Shown here: positions 1 through 8,806 of the stretch, piece by piece
How the letters are laid out: every line of letters begins with the position of its first letter
Numbering within the stretch: position 1 is the first letter of the stretch
Source of the DNA: JAWWPG01 sp033850885
GTDB lineage: Bacteria > Actinomycetota > Actinomycetes > Propionibacteriales > Nocardioidaceae
Assembly (NCBI GenBank): GCA_033850885.1
Contig: JAWWPG010000060.1
Span: forward strand, 1-64,000
Length of the DNA stretch: 64,000 bases
Reading direction: 5' to 3'
The notes under the pieces: model-generated
The model's input: the letters and a program-made list of their open reading frames with translations, nothing else
Databases searched by the model: none
Told to the model about the DNA's origin: nothing
Made by a program: the position numbers and the translations under genes

Positions 1-84
1 CACCGCCGACGCAGACAAGCCGCCCTCGGCAGACTCACCCCGACCGAGTTTGAGACCATCTACTCAGCCGCACCCGCGGCCTGA
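1..84 (+). CDS. IS3-family transposase, C-terminal end (partial)
   Basis: The first 27 codons of the window, read in frame 1, encode a C-terminus containing LGRLTPTEFETIY and then stop at 82-84. IS3-family transposases (the rve integrase-core OrfB) typically end with an R-R-x(n)-LG-x-L-(T/S)-P-x-EFE motif, so this is the tail of such a protein. The rest lies to the left of the window, so it cannot be judged whether the element is intact. Family assignment rests on this short motif only. Confidence 0.6.
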   Translation, partial: HRRRRQAALGRLTPTEFETIYSAAPAA

Positions 85-126
85 GAACAACCCGCCCTCG
101 GTGTCAACCAGAGCCTGGGCAGTCCC
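1..126 (+). mobile_element. right end of an IS3-family insertion sequence
   Basis: After the transposase stop there is a short tail with a GTGTCAACC-AGAGCCTGGGCAGTCCC-like sequence (about 100-126). It resembles the terminal inverted repeats of actinobacterial IS3-type elements. The exact end and any target duplication cannot be fixed because the left end is outside the window. Confidence 0.45.
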
Positions 127-276
127 CTCCCCTTTGCTTAGGCATCTGAGCCGAGAGTGCACGCCGTTCATGTGAGATCCCTGTCGGTGGCCTGTGCATG
201 CCGGGTGAGCCGAACAGGCGGTGCATATCATGGCCCCGATCGCCCGAGCTCACACATTCTGAAGGAACCACGCCTC

Positions 277-1584
277 ATGACGACCAGGCACTCCGCCACC
301 TTGGCCATCGACGAGATGGTCCAGGCCCGACGCGAAGCAGGACATCAAGTCCTCCACCTTGGGTTTGGCGAAGCGGGGCTACCGGTCGCGCCCGGGCTGG
401 TGGACGTGCTCAATGCCGCGGGCGGACGCAACAGCTACGGCCCGGTCGTTGGCAGCCAGCAGGCCCGGGCCGCGGCCGCGGGATGGTTCAGCCGCCGCGG
501 GTTGCCCACATACCCAAGTCAGATCATCTACGCACCGGGCAGCAAACCATTGCTGTTCGCGCTGCTCGCCTCCATCGAAGGTGACGTCGTGCTGCCCCAG
601 CCGGCCTGGGTTACCTACGCGGCCCAAGCCGCCCTGCTCGAGCGGCACGTCATCTCGGTACCAATCACGCCTGAAGCCGGTGGGGTACCTGACCCGTCCC
701 GACTTGAGGATGCCCTTCGGCAGGCGAGGGCCACCGGTGCTCGCCCGGCCGTGCTGGTGCTCACCATCCCGGACAACCCCACCGGCACCGTCGCCACCCC
801 CGAGCAGGTGCAGGCGGTCTGCGCCATCGCGGACCGATTCGACTTGGCCATCATCTGTGATGAGATCTACTCCGAGCTATCCCATCGGGGCGCACCACCG
901 AGCGCGGCGAGCTACCTGCCCGAACGCACCGTTGTCACTTCCGGACTGAGCAAGTCGCTCGCCCTGGGGGGATGGCGGATCGGCTTCGCCCGCACCCCTG
1001 ACAGCGACTGGGGCCGCCGGCTGCTCGGCGACTTGACCGGCGTCGCCAGCGAAATATGGTCCTGTCTCGCCGCGCCCATGCAGGCTGTCGCGACCCACGT
1101 CCTCGGCGACCCCCCTGACATCCTTGCCCATATCGGCGCGTCACGCCGTCTGCATGCCCGCGTGGCGACCGCCGTACACGCCGAGTTCACGGCCGCGGGT
1201 GCCCAATGCCGTCCACCGAGCGCGGGATTCTATGTCTATCCCGACTTCGCGAGCCGGGAAGAGCAACTCGGCGGCCACGGCATCCGGACAAGCACGGATC
1301 TGGCGACCGTGCTGCTCGAACGACACGGCATCGCGACCCTGCCAGGCAGCGCCTTCGGCGATCCCGACAACACGCTCACCATGCGAGTCGCGACGAGCCT
1401 GCTCTACGGCACCACCCCGGAGCAACGCTGGACCGCACTAGGCGCCGCCCAACCCGAAAGGCTGCCCTGGGTCGCTGAATCACTGGCTCACCTTGGCCAC
1501 CAGCTTCGCAGCTTGACGGGTGCGAGCGAGCAGCCAGCCGCTCGACCGGCCGCACGCCGTGAGGGTGACGTGTCGGTCCCGTAG
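277..1584 (+). CDS. PLP-dependent class I/II aminotransferase
   Basis: A 435-residue fold-type I aminotransferase that would move an amino group between an amino acid and a 2-oxoacid using pyridoxal phosphate; the substrate cannot be told. Visible landmarks are the cofactor-binding DNPTGT motif, the DEIY segment, and the Schiff-base lysine in SGLSKSLALGGWRIGF (Lys226). Length is slightly above the usual 380-400 residues because of a C-terminal extension rich in Ala and Arg. I start at ATG 277, which has GAAGGA at 261-266. An in-frame upstream start at 157 would add 40 residues that do not look like the family. It stands alone between an IS3 remnant and nhaA, so context gives no pathway. Confidence 0.85.
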   Translation: MTTRHSATLAIDEMVQARREAGHQVLHLGFGEAGLPVAPGLVDVLNAAGGRNSYGPVVGSQQARAAAAGWFSRRGLPTYPSQIIYAPGSKPLLFALLASIEGDVVLPQPAWVTYAAQAALLERHVISVPITPEAGGVPDPSRLEDALRQARATGARPAVLVLTIPDNPTGTVATPEQVQAVCAIADRFDLAIICDEIYSELSHRGAPPSAASYLPERTVVTSGLSKSLALGGWRIGFARTPDSDWGRRLLGDLTGVASEIWSCLAAPMQAVATHVLGDPPDILAHIGASRRLHARVATAVHAEFTAAGAQCRPPSAGFYVYPDFASREEQLGGHGIRTSTDLATVLLERHGIATLPGSAFGDPDNTLTMRVATSLLYGTTPEQRWTALGAAQPERLPWVAESLAHLGHQLRSLTGASEQPAARPAARREGDVSVP

Positions 1585-1655
1585 ACTCGGCGCCGGTACG
1601 CCGGGAAGTCTGGTCGGCAAGGCTTCGTCGTTCCCGACCTGAGGAGGTGCCGCCC

Positions 1656-2960
1656 TTGAGCAGGCCCACCTCGACCGGGACCCTGCTCGGGCGCGGGTCC
1701 TGGCCCGAAACCAGCCGGGTCGCCGACATCCTCCGCAAGGAGACTGTCGGTGGTGCCCTCCTGCTGGTCGCAACCGTGGTGGCCATGGTGTGGGCGAACG
1801 CACCGTTCGCCGACTCCTACGCCGCGCTCCGCGGCTATGAGATCGGCCCCGAGTTCCTCCATCTTCACCTTTCGCTAGCAGACTGGGCCGCCGAAGGTCT
1901 GCTGGCAATCTTCTTCTTTGTGGTGGGTCTCGAGCTCAAACGCGAGTTCGTGGCAGGCGACCTGCGTGACCCACGCCGGGCGGCCGTGCCCATCCTGGCT
2001 GCAGTCGGTGGAATGGTCGCACCGGCCATGGTCTACGTCGCCATCAACATCAGGGCCGGCGACAGTGCCCTACGCGGCTGGGCCATCCCGACCGCCACAG
2101 ACATTGCGTTCGCCGTCGCGATCCTCGCCGTAACCGGAAGTCGCCTGCCCGCTGCGCTTCGAACGTTCCTGCTGACTCTCGCTGTTGTCGATGACCTGTT
2201 CGCGGTCACCATCATCGCGGCCTTCTACACAAGCGATCTTCATTTGCTGCCGCTGCTGGGGGCACTCGTCCCGCTGGCTCTGTTCGCCGCCGCCGTCCAA
2301 CGGCAGATCCGGTCCTGGTGGCTGCTGCTACCACTGGCCACGGCAACCTGGGCCTTCGTTCATGCGTCCGGGATCCATGCCACCGTGGGCGGCGTCCTCC
2401 TCGGCTTGGCCGTACCCGTCATCCGCAGCGAGGCCGCCGGAGGACCTCATGCGGGACCTGGACTTGCCGAATCCTTCGAGCACCGGTTCCGACCGCTCTC
2501 GGCAGCGGTGGCGGTCCCGGTCTACGCGTTCTTCGCAGTAGGAGTCACAGTCGGCGGCATCTCCGGGATCGGCGCGTCGCTCACCGACCGGGTGGCACTG
2601 GGGATCATCGCCGGACTCGTCGTCGGCAAGGCAGCCGGTGTGTTCGGCACCACCTACCTGGTCTCTCGGCTCACCCGCGCAAGCCTGGACCCCAGCCTTC
2701 GATGGCTCGACGTCCTCGGCGTCTCGCTTCTTGCCGGAATCGGGTTCACCGTGGCACTGCTCATCGGCGACCTCGCGTTCGGCCCTGGTAGCGTCCGCGA
2801 CGAGCACGTCAAGGTCGCGGTGATCTGCGGGTCCGTCACTGCCTCGGTGCTCGCTGCCGCGCTGCTCAGAGCACGGAACGGCACCTACCGCCGAATCGCG
2901 GTCGACGAGGCAGCCGACAGAGACGGCCACGGTCTGCCGGACAGCGACGAGCCGCCTTGA
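1656..2960 (+). CDS. nhaA: Na+/H+ antiporter NhaA
   Basis: A 434-residue inner-membrane sodium/proton antiporter used for pH and Na+ homeostasis. The family signatures are visible: FFFVVGLELKREF, the PTATDIAFAVAIL segment, and the paired acidic residues in LAVVDDLFAV, which correspond to the Asp163/Asp164 ion site of E. coli NhaA. Around a dozen hydrophobic segments run through the protein. The TTG at 1656 is preferred because GAGGAGG (1641-1647) sits at the right distance before it; the GTG at 1647 overlaps that ribosome site. A hydrophilic tail of about 25 residues ends the protein. It is a single gene, 71 bases after the aminotransferase. Confidence 0.93.
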   Translation: MSRPTSTGTLLGRGSWPETSRVADILRKETVGGALLLVATVVAMVWANAPFADSYAALRGYEIGPEFLHLHLSLADWAAEGLLAIFFFVVGLELKREFVAGDLRDPRRAAVPILAAVGGMVAPAMVYVAINIRAGDSALRGWAIPTATDIAFAVAILAVTGSRLPAALRTFLLTLAVVDDLFAVTIIAAFYTSDLHLLPLLGALVPLALFAAAVQRQIRSWWLLLPLATATWAFVHASGIHATVGGVLLGLAVPVIRSEAAGGPHAGPGLAESFEHRFRPLSAAVAVPVYAFFAVGVTVGGISGIGASLTDRVALGIIAGLVVGKAAGVFGTTYLVSRLTRASLDPSLRWLDVLGVSLLAGIGFTVALLIGDLAFGPGSVRDEHVKVAVICGSVTASVLAAALLRARNGTYRRIAVDEAADRDGHGLPDSDEPP

Positions 2961-3003
2961 CCACGCCAGTTCGAGGCCCGTCGGCCGGCTACAGCCGGCT
3001 TGG

Positions 3004-3189
3004 CTACATGTCCGCTCCGCCGCACATCGTCGTCTGATGTACCGGGTACGGCATCGGGTGGGCGAACGTAGCGACGACATGGTGTACGGGGTGGCGCGCA
3101 GGGGCCGCCTGCGACTCCTGACCGACCATCATGGTGAGACCGACGATGCTCACCAGAGCAATGAGGAGTACACGAACACGAGCCATCAT
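3004..3189 (-). CDS. small putative secreted peptide
   Basis: A 61-residue ORF beginning MMARVRVLLIALVSIVG. It has a basic start, a hydrophobic core and a possible signal peptidase site near SQA-APAR, leaving a mature part of about 33 residues rich in His and Pro with one Cys. I recognise no family. A longer in-frame ORF starts at 3297, but its extra N-terminus does not look coding. It lies convergent with nhaA and upstream of another secreted protein on the same strand. It may be real or a chance ORF; signal peptide shape is the only support. Confidence 0.4.
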   Translation of the reverse strand: MMARVRVLLIALVSIVGLTMMVGQESQAAPARHPVHHVVATFAHPMPYPVHQTTMCGGADM

Positions 3190-3394
3190 GACGATCACCC
3201 TGAGGTAGAAGTTGAATGTTGCAACACATCCACCATATGCCGATCCGATAGCCTTGGCTATCGCTGCGATGACGGATCGGGTCCGACGTCCCGCCACGCC
3301 TGGCCACTTCAGCCGGGTCCGCCACGCTGGTGAGCCGAAGTCAGAGCAGCCGCCTGATCACGACGAGTTGCCGATCTCGACCGGGGCGCTCCAC

Positions 3395-4150
3395 TCAGCC
3401 GAGCCCGGGGAACGACTTGAGCCCGCGCACGTGGAAGCCGGCGATGACGGAGGCGGCCCGCCCCGACGCATAGGTCACGGTGTCAGCCGCCGACCGGTGC
3501 CACCTGCCGCCCGACCACTTGTACGTGACGTTGTGGCCCCGGAACTGGCTGCCACGGCCGCTTCGGACGGCGATCTTCTGTGTCATCGCGATCTGGCCGT
3601 CGGGCAGCGCATGGCGCCACCAGCCCATGTAGTCGCCGTCGGCCGCGTCGACCTGCCAGAGTGCGCTCAGCGCCGACGGGCTCCGTTCGACCGCGAGACC
3701 GCCGTTGCGGAAGGTCAGCATCCTGTACATCGGGGTGTGCGCGCCCTGCCTCGAGCCGATCAACAGCTCCGCGCCGGGGCGGTTGTCGATGCGGGTCGCC
3801 CCGGCCCAGGCGCCGCCACCCCACCACAGACGCACGTCCACCCGCGCGGTGAGCAGCTTGCCGGTCGACGTATCGACGCGGATCTGGACGGACCTATCGC
3901 TGATCTGACGCCAGCCGATCTGGTCGGGCCGGCCATCTCCGTCGACGTCGACATGCGCCACCACGTGGCAGTCGGAAACTCGCGTGCAGGCTGCCGACGA
4001 GGTGCGGTCGCCATTGCCTCGGTGCTGGGAGCCGACCGTCGGGTGGCTATGCGAGAGACCTGAACGGGCATCGCTGCCCCCGCCGCTGAGTGCCGTGACG
4101 CCGATCAGCGCCGCAGTGGCGAGGGTCGTGGTGAGACTGCGCAGACTCAT
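3395..4150 (-). CDS. secreted protein with a VCBS/FG-GAP-like calcium loop
   Basis: A 251-residue exported protein. The N-terminus (MSLRSLTTTLATAALIGVTALSG) is a signal peptide. After a low-complexity linker comes VAHVDVDGDGRPDQIGW, the DxDxDGxxD loop typical of VCBS/FG-GAP repeats that bind Ca2+. The remaining region is rich in Trp and Gly and may be a partial beta-propeller or a lectin-like fold. Two cysteines flank the start of the mature domain (ACTRVSDC). The role is unknown. It is a monocistronic gene on the minus strand, opposite nhaA. Confidence 0.7.
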   Translation of the reverse strand: MSLRSLTTTLATAALIGVTALSGGGSDARSGLSHSHPTVGSQHRGNGDRTSSAACTRVSDCHVVAHVDVDGDGRPDQIGWRQISDRSVQIRVDTSTGKLLTARVDVRLWWGGGAWAGATRIDNRPGAELLIGSRQGAHTPMYRMLTFRNGGLAVERSPSALSALWQVDAADGDYMGWWRHALPDGQIAMTQKIAVRSGRGSQFRGHNVTYKWSGGRWHRSAADTVTYASGRAASVIAGFHVRGLKSFPGLG

Positions 4151-4280
4151 ACATGTCCCCCGGATATCGGTTGGATTCGTAACCTTTAGACGCAGTGTGC
4201 CCCGCCGGGGTTGCCAGTCGGGGATGACGTTTCGGCAACGACGCGAAATCGCCGGCTTGGTCGAAGCGGGAGTGTCGGAC

Positions 4281-5129
4281 TCAGGGAAGAGTGAGGACTT
4301 CGGCGCCCGTTGCGGTGACGACGAGCGTGTGCTCGAACTGGGCGCTACGGCGTCGGTCCCTCGTCAGCACCGTCCAGCCGTCGTCCCACATGTCCCAGTC
4401 CTTGGTGCCCAGGGTGAGCATGGGCTCGATCGTGAACGTCAGACCCTCTTCGATGACCCGGTCAAAGGTCGGCGCGTCGTAGTGGGGGATCACCAGTCCC
4501 GTGTGGAAGGTGGTGCTGATCCCGTGTCCGGTGAAGTCGGTGACGACGCCGTACCCGAAGCGCCTGGCGTAGGACTCGATCACCCGTCCGATCACGTTCA
4601 GCTGTCGGCCGGGGCGCACTGCCTTGATCGCGCGCCGCAGCGACTCCTCTGTGCGTTCGACGAGAAGCCGGTCCTCATCGTCGACGTCGCCGGCGAGGAA
4701 GGTCGCGTTGGTGTCGCCATGCACGCCGTCGATGTAGGCGGTGATGTCAATGTTGCAGATGTCACCGTCCTCCAGGCGGCGCGAGTCCGGGATGCCGTGG
4801 CAGATGACCTCGTTGACCGAGGTGCAGAGGGACTTGGGGAAACCCTTGTAGCCAAGCGTTGATGGATAGGCGCCATGATCGCAGAGGAACTCGTGCCCGA
4901 TGCGGTCGACCTCATCGGTGGTCACTCCCGGGACGACGGCCTTTCCAGCCTCCTGCAGTGCGCGGGCGGCGATCCGTCCCGCCGCCCGCATCTTCTCGAT
5001 GGTCTCCGGTGTTTGTACGTCGCCGCCCGTGTGCGGGCGTGGACGTGGCTTGTCGACGTACTCCGGCCGCTCGATCGAGGCGGGCACGCTGCGCCGCGGG
5101 GACACGATGCCGGCCGTCAGGACACTCAC
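4281..5129 (-). CDS. map: type I methionyl aminopeptidase
   Basis: A 282-residue methionine aminopeptidase that removes the initiator Met from new proteins, using two divalent metals in a pita-bread fold. Metal ligand segments are visible: NIDITAYIDGVHGDTNATF (two Asp), GHGISTTFH (His) and FTIEPML (Glu), with a final Glu near FEHTLVV. The N-terminal 40 residues (PRRSVPASIERPEYV) form a Pro-rich extension, as in the longer actinobacterial MetAP1c proteins, where it has been compared to an SH3-binding linker. It is divergent from the small gene at 5184. Confidence 0.93.
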   Translation of the reverse strand: MSVLTAGIVSPRRSVPASIERPEYVDKPRPRPHTGGDVQTPETIEKMRAAGRIAARALQEAGKAVVPGVTTDEVDRIGHEFLCDHGAYPSTLGYKGFPKSLCTSVNEVICHGIPDSRRLEDGDICNIDITAYIDGVHGDTNATFLAGDVDDEDRLLVERTEESLRRAIKAVRPGRQLNVIGRVIESYARRFGYGVVTDFTGHGISTTFHTGLVIPHYDAPTFDRVIEEGLTFTIEPMLTLGTKDWDMWDDGWTVLTRDRRRSAQFEHTLVVTATGAEVLTLP

Positions 5130-5183
5130 ACTCAGAGTGTAGTTTCATGGCTGAGACGACCGGCAATCCTCGAGGAGCAAGCC

Positions 5184-5369
5184 ATGGGCAACTGGTACTA
5201 CTGCCTCGACCATCACACGGTCGAGGGACCCACGGGGTGCAAGGCATCTCAGCGACTCGGACCCTACGAGACCGAGGAGGAGGCGTCCCGGGCGCTGGAG
5301 AAGGTCCAGGAGCGAAACGCGGAGTGGGACAACGACCCAGGCTGGAGCACTGAGGGTTTCGACAATTAG
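5184..5369 (+). CDS. small conserved hypothetical protein (61 aa)
   Basis: The ORF starts MGNWYYCLDHHTVE and continues with a GCKASQRLGPYETEEEASRALEKVQERNAEWD segment. Small proteins with a WYYCL...V(E/G)...RLGPYxTxxEAxxAL pattern occur widely in actinobacteria, usually with no assigned function. GAGGAG at 5172-5177 sits 7 bases before ATG 5184, which fixes the start; longer in-frame ORFs from 4859 or 4875 overlap the N-terminal coding region of map and are rejected. Cys7 and Cys19 could form a metal or disulfide pair. The stop TAG overlaps the region where the next gene's conserved N-terminus begins. Confidence 0.75.
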   Translation: MGNWYYCLDHHTVEGPTGCKASQRLGPYETEEEASRALEKVQERNAEWDNDPGWSTEGFDN

Positions 5370-5412
5370 AGGTATCGGACCGGTACGGCGAGTTGTCAGC
5401 CTGGTTCCCTCG

Positions 5413-6081
5413 TTGACGGAGTCGGTGGCCGTGACGGCACCGGAGCTGCTCGTCGGCGTCACCGACTGGTGTACCCATCCACCTGAGCTCGGCGCCACCC
5501 GGGTGGGAGGCACCAAGAACCCGCGGCTCGACGAGGTCATGGGGCTGCGGCCAGACGTCGTACTGGTCAACACGGAGGAGAACCGGTCGGCTGACCTGAC
5601 AACCCTGCGCAACGCCGGAATCCGCTTGTGGGTAACGGACTTCGAGACTATATCAACTGCGCTCGAAGGTCTGCAGTCGATGCTCGAGGCGCTCGGGATC
5701 GGTCGGCCGCGCTGGTTGGAGCAGGCTCGGGAAGCGTGGCGGAGACCGTGGACTGGGGAGCGGTGTCGGGCGCTGGTGCCGATCTGGCGCCGGCCGTGGA
5801 TGACCCTGGGGCGGGACACATTCGCGGGTGACGTACTGGCGCATTTGGGCGTCGACAATGTGCTCGCATCCGACCCGGAGCGCTACCCGAAGGTCGACCT
5901 GGCTGCCGTCCCGCCGTACGACATCGTGGTGCTCCCCGACGAGCCCTACCCGTTCGCAGCAGACGACGGGCCGGAGGCCTTCGATCGACCCGCCAGGCTG
6001 GCGTCGGGGCGGCACCTCACCTGGTACGGTCCCTCCCTCGCCGAGGCGCGCAACGTCCTGACTACTCAGCTCTGGACCTGA
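5413..6081 (+). CDS. helical-backbone metal receptor (cobalamin/Fe-siderophore binding-like protein)
   Basis: A periplasmic-binding-protein type 2 fold (BtuF/FepB superfamily) without a signal peptide. The core runs LTESVAVTAPELLVGVTDWCTHPPEL, then a NPRLDEVMGLRPDVVLVNTEENR segment, and ends in the typical second lobe. Such leaderless forms are common in actinobacteria; the ligand is unknown. The conserved strand VVSLVPSLTE begins upstream of the first canonical start (TTG 5413): codons from about 5386 read RRVVSLVPS in the same frame, but there is no ATG, GTG or TTG there. The real start is therefore uncertain (see findings). No ABC transporter partners lie next to it. Confidence 0.75.
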   Translation: MTESVAVTAPELLVGVTDWCTHPPELGATRVGGTKNPRLDEVMGLRPDVVLVNTEENRSADLTTLRNAGIRLWVTDFETISTALEGLQSMLEALGIGRPRWLEQAREAWRRPWTGERCRALVPIWRRPWMTLGRDTFAGDVLAHLGVDNVLASDPERYPKVDLAAVPPYDIVVLPDEPYPFAADDGPEAFDRPARLASGRHLTWYGPSLAEARNVLTTQLWT

Positions 6082-6103
6082 GCTCCCGATCCAGGCCGCC
6101 GGG

Positions 6104-6967
6104 TCAGAAAGTGTGTTCGGGGCCGGGGAAGGTGCCGGCCGCCACGTCGGCGGCGTAGTCCTGCGCTGCCTTGAGCAGCACGGCGTGCAGGTCGGCGTAC
6201 TGCTTGACGAACTTGGCCATCCGGCCGGTGCGTAGGCCTGCCATGTCTGGCCAGACGAGGACCTGGGCGTCGCAGCCCGGTCCGGCGCCGATGCCGATGG
6301 TGGGAATGGTGAGCTGCCTGGTGACTTCGGCCGCGACGTCGCCCGGCACCATCTCCATCACGATGGCGAAGGCCCCAGCGGCCTCGAGTGCCTTTGCGTC
6401 GGCGATGAGCCTGGCGGCGCCGTCGCCCCGGCCCTGGACTCGGTAGCCGCCGAGGCCGTGCTCCGACTGCGGGGTGAACCCGATGTGGGCCATCACGGGC
6501 ACGCCAGAAGTGGTGAGGAGCTCGACGTGGGGAGCCATCGCCGTACCGCCCTCGAGCTTGACGGCATGTGCGCCCGACTCCTTCATGAACCGAACTGACG
6601 TGTGGAACGCCTGTTCCGGCGAGGCCTGGTAGGACCCGAAGGGCAGGTCGGCGACGACAAGCGCCCGCCGCACTGAGCGCGTGACCGCGCGCACGAGGGG
6701 GATCAGCTCGTCGACCGTCACCGGCAGAGACGTTTCGTTGGCGTAGACGTTGTTGCTCGCGCTGTCACCGACCAGCAGTACCGGGATGCCGGCCTCGTCG
6801 AACGTCTGCGCCGCGTACTGCTCGTAGGCGGTCAGCATGGCCCACTTCTCGCCGCGCTGCTTCATCTCCAGCAGGTGGTGGATACGCACGCGCCTGACCG
6901 GTGGGCGGCTCCCGGGCTGCTCCGGCCCGGTGCCGTACGGCGCTGTCGTCTCGCCTGACTCGCTCAT
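6104..6967 (-). CDS. panB: 3-methyl-2-oxobutanoate hydroxymethyltransferase
   Basis: A 287-residue PanB, which uses 5,10-methylene-tetrahydrofolate to convert 2-oxoisovalerate to ketopantoate, the first committed step of pantothenate and CoA synthesis. Visible landmarks are KMLTAYEQY-like WAMLTAYEQYAAQ, the metal-binding LLVGDSASNNVYANETSLPVT segment, VKLEGG, and GIGAGPGCDAQVLVWPDM. The N-terminal 25 residues are a variable hydrophilic extension. It is a single gene, convergent with the receptor-fold gene on its right-reading side and separated from the cytochrome module by about 140 bases. Confidence 0.95.
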   Translation of the reverse strand: MSESGETTAPYGTGPEQPGSRPPVRRVRIHHLLEMKQRGEKWAMLTAYEQYAAQTFDEAGIPVLLVGDSASNNVYANETSLPVTVDELIPLVRAVTRSVRRALVVADLPFGSYQASPEQAFHTSVRFMKESGAHAVKLEGGTAMAPHVELLTTSGVPVMAHIGFTPQSEHGLGGYRVQGRGDGAARLIADAKALEAAGAFAIVMEMVPGDVAAEVTRQLTIPTIGIGAGPGCDAQVLVWPDMAGLRTGRMAKFVKQYADLHAVLLKAAQDYAADVAAGTFPGPEHTF

Positions 6968-7103
6968 GGGTCGCCCCTTTGCTGCCTGCTCTCGAGGCTC
7001 CCTTCTGGAGTCCCCGGACCAGCTCCCAGCCTCGCATGACAGCGGCAGGTGGTCGACAGTCAGGCGATGTCTGCTCCGTCACCCAGTTGCCGGACGACGC
7101 CGG

Positions 7104-8036
7104 TCACTCGTGCTGTCGTCGCCAGATCAGCCGGTGTACACCCAGGTGACGGGGGAGCGACCTGACGCCCGGGATGAACGGCACCAGGACGAAGCCAAGT
7201 GTGAGCAGCGCCATCAGTCCCCAGACCCAGGCATCGGCGTTCTCGGAGGTGGAGAACGGTTTGACCTGGTACCAGAACGTGTACAACCACAACCAGGGCT
7301 GGCCGGGATAGTTGCCGGTCTCGTTCATCATGCCCCACTGGTCGCCGCCGAGGTGGTCGAGTCTGGCTTGCGCCTCGAGATAGGAGCCATCGGCAAGGAG
7401 CAGGAGCGGCTTGGTCTCGTCGCTGCCGAAGAAGGTGCTGCTGGTGGTCAGCAGCCCTTCCAAGGACCCGCCCTTGGCCAGGGTCAGGAAGCGACTGGTG
7501 AGTACCGGCACCGGCCCGTAGTCGCCCTTCGCCACCTTTGCCGGGTTGCCGTTGGGGGCCTTCGCGAGGGCGCTTCCGTACCGGCCGGCCCATGAGTGCT
7601 GCTTCGAGAGCGAGGCCTTCCGCCACTGCTTGAGCGCGGCGGTGAGGCTCTTGTCGCCCCGGAGCGACTTCAGCGGCCCGATGACCAGGTCGATCGCGCT
7701 GTGGATGGGGATCCTCACCCCCGCCCACCGCTGCAGTGCAAAGGGGCCCAGCGTCTGTCCTGGCGATGCATGGTTGTACGGAGGACCGTACCCGGCAGTC
7801 CCGCTGGTGCCGGCCAGCTCGGCGGTGGCGGTGGCGATGACGTCTGTCGGCGCCGCCTTCGCCCACGTGGATAGGCTGATGGCCTTCTTGTCCGGGGAGG
7901 ACAACACTGCTGCCAGCAGCAAGGTCAGCAGCCCGACGACGACAAGGGCCACGACGAACTCCTTGACCAGGTCGTATGGGCGGGTCGGGAACAGATGCGC
8001 GTCCGGCGTGTCGTCTGGGCGTCCTGACAGGTTCAT
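7104..8036 (-). CDS. membrane partner protein of a b-type cytochrome
   Basis: A 310-residue protein with a hydrophobic segment near residues 30-48 (a potential N-terminal anchor), a large hydrophilic domain of about 190 residues, and a second membrane segment near 265-285 (WVWGLMALLTLGFVLVPFIPGV). The C-terminal PFIPGVRSLPRHLGVHRLIW resembles the end of cytochrome b C-terminal/subunit IV-like proteins, but I cannot assign a named family. Its ATG overlaps the stop of the cytochrome b gene by four bases (8033-8036), so the two are translated together and probably form one complex. No heme c motif (CxxCH) is present. Confidence 0.6.
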   Translation of the reverse strand: MNLSGRPDDTPDAHLFPTRPYDLVKEFVVALVVVGLLTLLLAAVLSSPDKKAISLSTWAKAAPTDVIATATAELAGTSGTAGYGPPYNHASPGQTLGPFALQRWAGVRIPIHSAIDLVIGPLKSLRGDKSLTAALKQWRKASLSKQHSWAGRYGSALAKAPNGNPAKVAKGDYGPVPVLTSRFLTLAKGGSLEGLLTTSSTFFGSDETKPLLLLADGSYLEAQARLDHLGGDQWGMMNETGNYPGQPWLWLYTFWYQVKPFSTSENADAWVWGLMALLTLGFVLVPFIPGVRSLPRHLGVHRLIWRRQHE

Positions 8037-8806
8037 GGTCGCTCACCTGCCGACTCCGCGGCATGAGGCGGCGGGTCGGCCGAGTCGGGCATGGCCGTCA
8101 TCGTCGACTCAGCAGCCGGGTTCTCGGTTGAGGTCGGTGAGGTCTCGGTGGCAGCAGACGGCTCCAGAGCCTCTGTGGGAGCCTCAGGGGGAATGGCGTC
8201 GAAGGGCGGCACGACGCCGTGCCTGCGGACCAGGATGATGTGGAGTACGACCAGGAGGCCGACCAGAAGCGGCAGCGTCATGACGTGCCACAGCAGCATC
8301 TGCCCGGTGTTCAGCACGTTGAACTCCGATCCGATCCCCGCCGAGTTGAGACCGTCCTTGGCCTGTGTCGAGATCCATTGGGAGTCGAAGTTCGACTGGA
8401 CCAGGTAGCCGGTGAACGCGGCGCCGATCGAGCCGACGAACGCGACAGCGCCGGTGACCCAGGTCAGCGCCCGGCGCCCGCGCCAGGCGGCCATGAAGAA
8501 CTTGCCCCACAGGTGGATGACCATGAAGAAGAAGAACAGCTCGACGCTCCACAGGTGGGTCGAGTTGACGAAGTGCCCGACCGACGACTGGTGCCACCAC
8601 GTGGGTCCCTTGAGCGTCAGCACGAGGCCGGACGCGATCACGTAAACGAATGCCGCCAAGCTTGCAACGCCGAACACGTAGATCCACGAGCGAACATACT
8701 CAGGTTGGCGGTCGGGCAGGAGCTGACCGGACGGGACCGTTCGGCCGAGCCGGTCCCGCAGGGCAACCGTCCAGCTCCCCGACCCCGGCTCGCTACTCGG
8801 GGCCAT
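8033..8806 (-). CDS. cytochrome b N-terminal domain protein, b6-like
   Basis: A 257-residue diheme cytochrome b (cytochrome b/b6 N-terminal domain) in the membrane. It has four hydrophobic helices. The heme ligands are His84 and His98 (14 apart) in STHLWSVELFFFFMVIHLW, and His174 and His189 (15 apart) in LLWHVMTLPLLVGLLVVLHI. The 15-residue spacing in the second pair is the cytochrome b6/Firmicutes pattern rather than the bc1 pattern. ATG 8806 is chosen because GGGAGGG precedes it; the longer form from 8842 lacks a ribosome site. The C-terminal 60 residues are Pro/Ala/Ser-rich and probably cytoplasmic. No Rieske or cytochrome c1 gene is adjacent. Confidence 0.83.
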   Translation of the reverse strand: MAPSSEPGSGSWTVALRDRLGRTVPSGQLLPDRQPEYVRSWIYVFGVASLAAFVYVIASGLVLTLKGPTWWHQSSVGHFVNSTHLWSVELFFFFMVIHLWGKFFMAAWRGRRALTWVTGAVAFVGSIGAAFTGYLVQSNFDSQWISTQAKDGLNSAGIGSEFNVLNTGQMLLWHVMTLPLLVGLLVVLHIILVRRHGVVPPFDAIPPEAPTEALEPSAATETSPTSTENPAAESTMTAMPDSADPPPHAAESAGERP

